From Hymenoscyphus infarciens (Eukaryota; Ascomycota; Leotiomycetes; Helotiales; Helotiaceae), in assembly GCA_001414345.1 (NCBI GenBank), contig LLCB01000071.1, positions 1-64,000 of the forward strand: a stretch of 64,000 nucleotides of DNA, given 5' to 3'. The first letter of the stretch is position 1; every line of letters begins with the position of its first letter. A program made the position numbers and the translations under genes. Shown in pieces: positions 55,272 to 64,000 of the stretch. The notes under the pieces are model-generated. The model worked only from the letters and a program-made list of their open reading frames with translations, had not been told where the DNA came from and searched no databases.

Positions 55272-55958
55272 CAGTCTTACAGCATCCCGTATATACTAAA
55301 AGTCAGAAACGACTAAATCGTAAATCGTAAGTGTTACTTTTTATAAGTATAAATATAATATTTTTCAAATTAAGTTCTCTCTCTCTCCTTCGCCCCTCCT
55401 CTTCTCTATATTAAGACTAGATAGTCTTAACTATAGTAAATAATTAGAAGATAGGGAGAGAGAACGAGTATTATATATATAGTAGTAATATTACCTCCTT
55501 ACTATCGAACCCTATTACTTAACTCTTCTATTATATTATTCTGATTATTTTTAGATAAATAAGAGAGGAAGAGGGAAGAGGGAAGAGGTAAGAGGGAAGA
55601 GGGGAAGAGTAGAGGGAATGTTTGCTCTAAACTCCTCTTACCTACGCTAGGAAAAACCTTCTCCTAGAATGTTTACTTACCCCCTTAACTTACGCTTATC
55701 CTTCTCCTACTCTCTCTTACACTCTCTTAGTATACGTAATATATAGAAGAATAGAATAAGAGAGCGAGAGAGCGAGAGAGTAAGAGAGTAAGAGAGTAAG
55801 AGAGTAAGAGAGTAAGAGAGTAAGAGAGTAAGAGAGTAAGATAACAGGGTAATATAGTTTTAAGATTTGCTATGTCTCTTAACTTTTGTAATTTGTGATT
55901 TGCGATTTGCGATTTAGTCGATTCCGGCTTTTGGTATCTACGGGACGCCCTAAGTCTG
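55272..55958. mobile_element. MITE-like element with long inverted ends, 687 bp
   Basis: Left end CAGTCTTACAGCATCCCGTA and right end, reverse-complemented, CAGACTTAGGGCGTCCCGTA; the similarity continues for about 60 bp through ACTAAATCG[TC]AAATCG[TC]AA. The right side is followed by TA (55959-55960); the left flank is GTG, so a TA duplication is not clean. The interior is AT-rich and carries an AGAGAGTA microsatellite. No transposase frame. Confidence 0.75.
55776..55840. repeat. (AGAGAGTA)n microsatellite within the MITE-like element
   Basis: About eight direct copies of the octamer, preceded by AGAGCG variants. A purine-rich strand is formed over some 65 bases. Confidence 0.85.
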
Positions 55959-56470
55959 TACTCCATTACCCAAGGAAAAAAGCAAATTTAGAAAACTCGT
56001 CAGCTTATGTACTTGTCTGCATGTTACAGTAACTTATCGGCACGAATATTCCGGTTGTGCAGGGGGTAAGAATTCGCCTTGCTGCCTGTTACAACCCTGG
56101 TTTGTCTCATCCTTGTGGTAAATGGACAATGTATATTGTATCTTTTGCTTTTCTCGGATGATCGTTGTACTTTTCTCCCTCAATACATGGATCAATATGC
56201 TGGGCTTGGCTACCCGCGTTGACCTGTTGCCTGCATGCAGAATTAATGAACATCCACGAGCACGTTATCGTGAAGTAAGCGAGCTCAAACTTACCAATGC
56301 TACTGTAAATTGTTTCCGTCTACGCCACGGCCGAGAAGATGGAGATTTGCTCGACAGCATATACCTTTTACACCTCGCAAGCCAAATTCCCAGCGAATTC
56401 ACTCTCATATCACCCAATGAGTGAGTCCCATCTCCCCATCTCTCAAACCATTCTCACACTCCACCCCGAT
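55959..56470. other. Intergenic, 3' side of the acetyltransferase
   Basis: A 100-codon frame at 56122-56424 is not recognised. Nothing else is supported. Confidence 0.4.
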
Positions 56471-57270
56471 TCACTTCACCACACTCCCTCGATAAAAGTC
56501 AAAAACCTGAATATCACTCCACTTCCCCCCCTCCACAGTCTTCTGACAAGCATCTTTCACATACTCTCCCCTCACGAAACCAACCTTCTCAAGAACCCTC
56601 TGACTAGCAAGATTCTCCGGATCAACACCTGCTTGAACCTTATCGTGTTTTTGAGTTTCTGCTTGGTCGTTAGTCTACGTCTATCATTTACTTACCTAGG
56701 CTCTAGAACGATGGAATGGGGGCGGAGGAGAGGGGAAAGAAGATTCGAAGAACAAACCCTCCAAATCAAACCACAACCCCAAAAAGCACCTCAACGCTTC
56801 CGTCATATACCCCTGCCCCCAATACTCAGGTAAAAGCCTATACCCAATAACAGCCTCAAGCGGATGTCCAATCGCCCCAATAAACCGTCCCTTTTTCCCA
56901 TCCTTAGCATTCGCCTCTTCCACCTTTCCTTCGTCAAGTAAAACAATCCCCCAACTCCGACACCAAGGCTTCTCCTCGCTCGGCATCCTAGCCTGCAGCG
57001 TCATCCAGGTCTCCTCGATGCTCGTGGGCATTCTACTAGTGCTCCACCGGGCAGCAGCGTGATTCGTCTAGCACCAAAGCTTTAGTCCGCATTCCCGACC
57101 AACCCCCCCTTCCGATATCGAAAATTTGAAAAAAAGACGGAGAAGTCAAAGGAAGGTCAAGCAATGGTGGGATGCGGGTGGCTGACCATCAACTCATGAT
57201 ACCCCTCAAGATACGTATCATCCACCAAAAGCTCAAGACTAATCCTGGGTTTCCGTTCGGTGGTCGCCAT
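56471..57270 (-). CDS. GNAT-family N-acetyltransferase (RimJ/RimL-like)
   Basis: 193 aa from exons 57270-57187, 57067-56758 and 56658-56471 (introns 119 and 99 bp; the second uses donor GTTTGT and a GACTAACG branch point). Motifs in order: S-L-E-L-L-V-D-D-T-Y at the start, W-S-T-S-R-M-P-T-S-I-E-E-T (12-26 residues into exon 2), R-F-I-G-A-I-G beta strand, the acetyl-CoA pyrophosphate loop E-Y-W-G-Q-G-Y-M-T-E-A-L, and V-D-P-E-N-L-A-S-Q-R-V-L-E-K-V-G-F. This is the RimJ/RimL-type fold that acetylates amino groups of proteins or small molecules. Unspliced, exon 2 runs into a stop and loses the last motif, which supports the model. Substrate unknown. Confidence 0.85.
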
Positions 57271-58389
57271 TCCGACAAGCCAATTCCTTCCTGAACTCTT
57301 GAGCTTGAAAGCGGCCGGAAGATGGAAGACGCGCCGAAGCGAGAAAAAGGTTGACCCGTGAAAAGCTTCTCACACAGCGGAAGATATGCTCCCGCAAGCT
57401 TAATTAAACAGAGGACGTTTTAGGACCAAACTTGCGCTGAAGAAACTCTGTAGAAACACATGTCAACATGTTAATATAGATATAAAATAAACGAGATACT
57501 CCGCAGATGACTGAATGTGACTCATCCCCACGTGAACCACTTTCCATCCAATCACGTGTCTTGTCCCCCTCGTCGCTTACCTATACAGCTATCTATCCCA
57601 CCCTCCCGGTGGACAGAAAAGTTAGCACCATCACTTAGCTCCTGCTAACCTCGCGATGAATCGTAAAAGTATAGCAAAAATATGAGTAGATGCGCAAGAT
57701 GCAAAGTTAGTCTGAACCAGAGTATTGAAAGTTTTTATCTCATCTGCGTCGAGTTATTGACGTTGCTGGTTCTCGTAGAATCAAGTAATGCTGTCACTTA
57801 TTCTGTCCACCGGCAGCCCACCCTACATTAAAACCCCAACGCCGTGATACCACTTTCCATTGGGTATGCTTCACCTTATCGTCAAACTCCATAGCTCAGA
57901 TCACCAACAACACCAAAAGTTAACAAGAAAAGTATAGATCGAAATTAATTAAAATCCATGTCTCACTAAGTTTACATACGCTCTGTGTATCGCTCTGTGT
58001 ATCGCTCTGTGTATCGCTCTGTGTATCGCTCTGTGTATCGTTATGTGCATCATGAACAAGGCGTGAGCCAACCAATTCTAATACACTGGGCCGCCCTTGG
58101 AAACGTCATACCAAACGCCACAAAAACAATGATATCTTCCCTTTCCACGCCCAGCTTCAAAAGGCAAACGCAAATTCAAAGGATCCCTAGATGCAAAGAT
58201 GCGCCAATTTTCCCCAACCCTCCCAGGTATCTCTATCGCAGCAAAACGCCTTCATAAAGTGGTCATACTTTCATAACAACAACAAGGAAAAGAACCTCCC
58301 AATCTTGGATTTTACCAGATTCGAAAGCAACTTGTGACCGAACATGCTAAACCACACAATGGCGGATCTGAACATGTTGTGTGGACCCT
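57271..58389. other. Intergenic with a 12-bp minisatellite
   Basis: About 1.1 kb. Apart from the minisatellite at 57980-58039 nothing is supported. Confidence 0.5.
57980..58039. repeat. 12-bp minisatellite, five perfect copies
   Basis: Five copies of GCTCTGTGTATC head to tail, then one degenerate copy (58040-58051). The repeat is a multiple of three and so leaves an open frame (V-Y-R-S repeats), which is not evidence of a gene. Confidence 0.95.
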
Positions 58390-61300
58390 CTAATGGCCAT
58401 CACCAACACCAAAAAGATAGGCAAGTTGCCGAACATCAAGACGACCAAGAGTCTTGTTCGCACCTTCATCAAGCGCCGAATCCACAAGTTGTCGCTTCTT
58501 TTCTTGCAATTCGATAATACGATCCTCAACAGTAGCCTCAATCAAAATCCGATGAACCTCGACAGATTTCTGTTGTCCAATGCGATATGCACGGTCAACC
58601 GCCTGCATTTCGATGTAGGGATTCCAAAATGGATCGAGAATGATAACTCGAGAAGCCGCGACCAGATTCAAACCGGCATTGCCAGCCTTCAAAGAGATCA
58701 ACATGACCTTGATGCCGGGTTCGAGAGTGAATCTTTCGATCGCGGCATTTCTGGCTTCGCCACTCATCCCGCCATCATAGCGCTCAATCTTCCAATTCTT
58801 TTGCGCCATGGGCACTTGGAGAAGATCGAGTAAGGACACGAATTGACTGAAAACAATGGTCTTGTGACCATCGTCTTGGAATTGCTCGAGGAGATCGACG
58901 GCTTTGGTAATCTTGGCAGATGGAATGTAATCCTTCGTGAGTTGCTTCATATACTTCTTGCGGGCCTTGGCAGATCCCGAAGCATTTTTCTTCAGCATGG
59001 CAAGTGACAGGTGGGTCTTCTTCGACTCCTTCTCCTTTCCTTTCCCCTTTCTGTCCTTTTTGCGTCGCTTGTCCTTCTTTTCCTTGCCTTTGTCCTTAGA
59101 CTGCTTTGGGGGGTTCTCATCGTCGTCAACAATATCGCCGTTGTCGTTTGCGTCATCCTCCTTTTCAGATTCGGAAACATCGTCAGGAACGATGAAATCT
59201 CGTAGATCTCCATCACTTCCCTCGTCTTCAGAATCAGAATCCGAGTCAGAGTCGGAATCGCTATCACCGCTGTCGTTCTCAACACCTTCGTCGGCTGCAG
59301 TCTCCTGGTCTGGCAAATGTACCTTCTTGAAAGATGCATAATCGGTCACACTTTCAATCTTTGCGCGACACGACACACACTTTGAACCACCCCCACCCTC
59401 TTCGCCGTTAGCATTGTTTTGCCGGGCAGCTTGATCCACGACCTTGGCGAAACATTCCGAGCACGTATCATGGCCGCAAGGCACGAAAAGTTTGGGATTA
59501 GAGACCGCGTCGTAGCAAACCGGACACTCGAAAGCACCATTCTCCACTTCGAGAATTCTCCTGATTACTTCGGGCTTCATATTTCTTGCTAGTTCTAGCA
59601 TGGTGTCACTCTCTGGACCGGCAGCAACTCCTCCAGCGGGTGCCTCCTCGAAGTCGTTAATAAGGTGGGGATGGCAGCAGCATTGGCGCAGACGCAGCAA
59701 AAGAACGAGGACGTTGGAGTAGTTTTTACCGACAGTGCCTGCTTTGAGATATTTGTTGAATATGACCTGGGTTTTGCTTTCCAGAGCCTTGTAGTATTCA
59801 AGCTCGTCTTCGCTGAAGACAACGTGTTGGATTTCTTCGGTCTTTGGCGGAAGCGTGATGATGGGCTTGCCATCAATCATGGTCTTCTTCGTGCGTCGTA
59901 GCAGAATAGCCTTGATGACCGTCTGTAATTTTCTCAATGCGTTCGAAGTCTCCTTTCTTGTAGAGTCGGCCTTGTTAAGACATTTGAAATCCTGTTGCAA
60001 AATCTAGTCAGTATGGTGTTCAACTCTTTGAAATAGCTACCTCGATAATCTCTTCACGGTCTTTATCCACGCAAAAATATGGAAGGATGACGTGAATTCG
60101 CCATGAAAAGTTGTAAGAAGGATTAAAGGTTGGAGAGGGGGAATTAGGAGTTATCACTAACATTTTGGAAAGTGCCCAGATCATTATATGGCCGAATTCT
60201 GAGGAAATGAATCAAGGAGTAAAGTTCCCCCGTGTTGTTCTGAAATTCAAGATTAGCGATGGTTCCCACAAAGCATGTTGTGATGGCTACTCACCATCAT
60301 TGGCGTTCCTGTAAGACAAAGTCTATATCTAGACGATATTTCATGACATGCCCGAGCAGATTGAGTTCGATGATTTTTGATCCATTGAGCCTCATCGAGA
60401 ATTGTGCGATAGAATAAGCTCTTGGGACCCAATAATGGAAACATCTTTTGCATGGGAGCCGCATCATAGTGGGGGCCAAATCTCTTCGTTTGGTCCTTAA
60501 TCCACTTATCTCTGCGTTTCATTTCTGCAGCAAGGGTACCATATGTCGTGAGGACGATGTCGTAATTGCGGAGGGAACCCCAATCCAATTTCTTGGATTG
60601 CCCATGAACCATGTGTACGCTCAGTCTGTGACTGCCATTGACTTTGGTTCTGATCTCCGTTGCCCACTGGCGAACTAGGGCAACCGGGCCAACAATTAGG
60701 TTTGTCTGATACCAGTTAGATAGTTCGTCACTCTCATAAGATCTCAGTTACCTTTCGCAAAATGTCAGTCGAAGGCCGGGCAAGAATCAGAGCCAAGGTG
60801 CTGATGGTCTTTCCCAAACCCATATCATCCGCAAGAATTCCACCTTTATTACTGCCAGACTCCATGGACTTGAGCCAGGTCAAGGCAATCCTTTGGTGTT
60901 CGTACTATATCATGGTCAGCAAGTCATTTCAGTATATGTCCAATTGTCATACCAGAGGGTATTTGAGACCAGCAGGTGTTCCTTCTCTATTTTCGACCGA
61001 TAGATCAACATCAGGCTGGATGTTCTCGAGTAGCGACTGGATCTCTTCCTGGGTTTTCCGAGGGTCGTTCCTAATGTAGTCTCTCTGGTCTGGCAACGAC
61101 ATCATATTGGGATTGTGGGGGTGCTGAGCATGCGCCGGGATGTTGTAGAGTTGTTGGTAGTCGTATTGGTTGTTGTCCTTGAAGGGATTGCCTGTCATGT
61201 CGATGGGAATGGGTTGTGCCACACTACTATTAAAAAGAAAATTTAGTTCGAGGTCCGAAAACTGTGGTGCAATTCCAGAACATGCAAAGTCCATATTAAT

Positions 61301-62905
61301 GGGAAGCTGGGGAAAGAATAGTCCTCCATTGATGGTAGGATTTCCATGGTAAACGGCAGGGCCAGGCATGAAACTCGCAGGAGGGACAAAAGTGGTAGCG
61401 GGGACAAATGGGGCAGCAGAAACGAAACTGGAAGCAGGGACATAAGGTGTGTTGGGAGATACATACTGTCCAGGATATAGATACTGTCCGGCTGCGGCTT
61501 CCCCAAACATAGGAACGCCGGGGAGGGGTGCAGATGCAGATGGCCAGGCACCGGGAACCTGTTGGTTTGGATACATGGCAGCACGCAATCCCTCATTCTT
61601 GATGAAGCTCTCCGTCTTCACGCCTCCAGCAGCGTGGGAAGCAGGGTCAGGTTTGATGTGGGAAGGGATTTCCCGTCTTCCATTATCTCGGAATGCGGAA
61701 TATGGAATGACCTCGATATCTGAATCGCTGCCGTCATCTAACAAAGAAATACTTTCAATATCTCTGGAATTGGCCGCGCGATACGAGGAAGGGCCATTGG
61801 ACGAGGGTTCATTTTTGATGTCGAAATGCATGGAACCGGATGCTGGCTGAGACGAACTTGAACCGGAGGGTCGCATGCCAGACATTCGGTCGAAAGCCGA
61901 AGGTCTTGAGAAAGTCGTGGGTGCTGGCTTACTTGGCTGAGCAGCAAAGGCGTCTGGCTCATTTTCCAATATACGAGCAAATTCTTCATCTGCCTTCTCC
62001 TGGCGACGCTTGTCCTCGGCTACACTCAGGGCTGACTTTTGATGGTTTCGGAGATCGCCAAAGCCCAGGAAATCATTGTTTGTATTCTCGGGTGTATCGT
62101 CACTAAAATGGCACCGTTAGCGGAGAACTTTGCATGTTTTGACAACAAAAGGAGGTTTGTCGAATTTGTCAAAGTGAATAAAGGGGCAATTGAAGTTGTC
62201 ACAAACAAAGTGAGGTCAAAATAACCATCACCAATCATAGGGTATCCATACCCTGAACTTGTACCAGCAGGTGTCGACGGAAAACTCTCCAAGGGGACTG
62301 CGAAAGGACTTGGAGATGTCCGGCGGGATTTGTGCTTGTTTTCCTCGTGGGGAGCCAGGTTGTCGTGTAGCTTGCTATGTGTTCGCTTTCGATTTGCATT
62401 GCTCGCAGGATTGGGTCTGATATTTTCTAATTCGGGGAACTCGTCGGAGGTGGGGGTTGAGGCAGAGGTACTAGATAGGCCATCTTGTGCTATAGATTTG
62501 TTAGTCAAATGGTCTGTTGGCAATTGCAGGATGAATTGGGATGTGCAAAGGACGACACGACTTACATTGGTAGCCGTTCATTGTTGCTGGAGTCGCCACC
62601 ATGCTGCCTGTCTGTGGGAGAGAGTTGCTTGAAGAAGCACTACTCGCGGATCCTCGCTTTGAGGATTGTGAGATTGGTGGAAGGGCCAGTCCCGGCGGGA
62701 GATCATAGGGTTTTCCGCCCAATTCGCGGACTTGCTGTTGGAGATTCACTATTTCCAGATGAGCCTCACGCTCCATCTCAGCCCGATCTCTAACAGTGTC
62801 GTCCATGGAGAGAAGCATGGCGATTTGGAATTGGATTTCGTCGTTGAGGTCGGCGATGGCAGGATCTTGGGAGGCCTGGGGGAATGCAGACGACGAGGAA
62901 GCCAT
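58390..62905 (-). CDS. SNF2-family ATPase with internal RING finger (ULS1/RIS1-like)
   Basis: 1323 aa from exons 62905-62566, 62489-62252, 62102-60953, 60904-60752, 60705-60295, 60239-60162 and 59991-58390. The N-terminal 575 residues are disordered, with a coiled segment and Ser/Pro/Gly-rich tracts. Helicase lobe 1 has [11 protein letters not shown], Walker A D-D-M-G-L-G-K-T (about 602-609) and D-E-A-Q (731-734). A C3HC4 RING follows at 946-998 (C946, C949, C962, H964, C967, C970, C995, C998). An acidic D/S/E run and a basic K/R run separate it from lobe 2 (about 1150-1300: [19 protein letters not shown]). ATPase plus RING in this order is typical of SUMO-targeted ubiquitin ligase/translocases such as yeast Uls1, which act on chromatin. 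Rad5/Rad16 are less likely since no HIRAN domain is seen. The 170-bp intron 59992-60161 is the least certain join. Confidence 0.92.
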
Positions 62906-64000
62906 GTTGGCTGTGGTGTGGTGTGGTGTGGTGTGGTGTGGTATTTGCGGTGGGTGTTCACCTAGAAGCTTCCCAAAGCCTCTGCCTTCCCGTTCCCCTT
63001 CCCCTTCCCCTTTCCCTTCCCTCTTGCGGTAAGGCTGAGGAGGAGGAGCTTTGTTGTATCACGTAGTGTTCTAGTAGCCGCCTGAACGATCGGGTTGGAG
63101 TGGGTAAATGGGTGGAAGGTGGAAGGTGGATGGTGGATGGTGGAAGATGGATGGTGGGTTGGCTGCATGCGCCAGGCTCGCTAGGGAAATAAATTAAAAG
63201 AGTGTACAAGAAGGGGGGTCACAATTAGGTGTAGAAGTTATAGGTATGGTACATCGATGAGGGGAGAGGCGTATCGTATCCATTTGGTGCCATTTGAAGT
63301 GAAGGGCAGTTCGCAGATTCTGAAAAGCTAAAAAGAACGCGCCAACGCGACACGCTAAGGTAACCTAGCTCCAACCCAACCACCGAGACAGTAGTGACGT
63401 GACGTGACGTTCGTTCTTTCCTCACTTGAATATCCAGAGAAATGGACGAATCCTTTAGCGAAATGGACTTCGTTTTCACCTACTAAGGTAGTAGTGACTT
63501 ACCTAGGTAGTGAATGGGACAGTTTACTTGTTTACAAACACCCTCTTTCTTTCTCCCACCAACAAAGGAGCGGCCCCCGTCCCAACCCGACCCGGCAAGC
63601 ACGTCAGGGGTCCAATCTCGGCATCATCTCGTCACCTCGTGGCGTTCTTTCCTGTCTTTCCCCGGTTCTTCTCCAAGAAGGGTCTGGAAGAATCCCGATT
63701 GAAAGCGGCCCGAAAAAATAAGAGAATGTTCTTGCAACCTCTAGAAATCACCATCACTTTACTCTTCTTTTTCGGTGACTCACAACCCCGGTAATTCCGC
63801 CTGAGTAGGGCAAGAACCTGAGGGAGTCTCACCAAGGCTCTGTCAAGCCTCGCCCCGTCTCTGTGTCCCACCACCCACCACCCCCCCCACCTCATAACAT
63901 GAGGTGTCCGATTTCCAAGGATTTCTGCAGCAACTATCAACCCGCATACAGTACCAACATATGCATGTCACCCTGCACAGTGGCATAACCCACGCACAAC
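62906..64000. other. Upstream region of the SNF2 gene
   Basis: Starts with a (GGTGT)n repeat at 62914-62941, then GGTGGAT-type repeats (63112-63160), three GTGAC units (63398-63412) and the palindrome TACCTAGGTA (63501-63510). Frames at 63404-63794 are not recognised. No gene supported to the window end. Confidence 0.5.

Noticed and set aside
55727..55966. 79-aa minus frame
   Set aside because: Lies inside the MITE-like element and is produced by the AGAGAGTA microsatellite and the right inverted end.
57985..58257. 90-aa frame with V-Y-R-S repeats
   Set aside because: Open only because of a 12-bp minisatellite; no other coding sign.
60003..60161. Extra exon inside the SNF2 intron 59992-60161
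   Set aside because: No acceptor AG precedes the coding-like stretch and the direct join keeps the helicase alignment in frame.

Overview
The window is nuclear DNA of a filamentous ascomycete (Pezizomycotina). The evidence is short introns (about 46-170 bp) with GT..AG ends and CTAAC/CTGAC branch points, fungal-specific families (RTA1-like exporter, fungal complex I 9.5 kDa subunit, GABA/choline-type permease, Ser/Thr-rich cell-surface proteins), and gene-bearing stretches broken by TpA-rich islands of the kind left by repeat-induced point mutation. A leotiomycete is my best guess, but that is inference. No rRNA, tRNA, CRISPR or bacterial-type feature is visible.

Layout. 1-1075: satellite of 70-bp units, each able to fold into a hairpin. 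1840-4609: two secreted proteins of one small family, with one and two copies of the same domain. 5136-8469: eight-exon membrane-anchored amidohydrolase, followed by a mariner-type MITE (8728-9193). 9329-17034: RTA1-like exporter, WBP1 of the oligosaccharyltransferase divergent from the complex I 9.5 kDa subunit, a signal-anchored Ser/Thr-rich membrane protein and a secreted SGNH hydrolase. 17699-20461: a truncated lactonase exon and a secreted FAD oxidoreductase. 20462-26911 is gene-poor with relics. 26912-28689: two small cupins. 29772-32843: PI-specific phospholipase C. 32844-43462 is a 10.6-kb poor region holding three MITEs, a C-poor G-tract stretch and one spliced 67-aa cysteine-knuckle protein at 41630-41888. 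43463-49894: nucleotide pyrophosphatase and an eight-exon amino-acid/GABA-type permease. 51637-53961: a multiply broken membrane-protein pseudogene abutting AT-rich transposon debris and another MITE (55272-55958). 56471-57270: GNAT acetyltransferase. 58390-62905: SNF2 ATPase with an internal RING finger.

There is no evident metabolic cluster. Conserved housekeeping genes (WBP1, complex I subunit, PLC, NPP, SNF2) alternate with accessory secreted or cell-surface genes that sit beside repeats and decayed sequence, a mosaic compatible with a fast-evolving compartment.

The most interesting items are the hairpin satellite, the duplicated secreted domain family, the spliced cysteine-knuckle microprotein, a MITE with 8-bp target duplication carrying TTAGGG-like arrays, and the disrupted membrane-anchored pseudogene. 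Splice sites were placed by reading frames and consensus only, so they are predictions.
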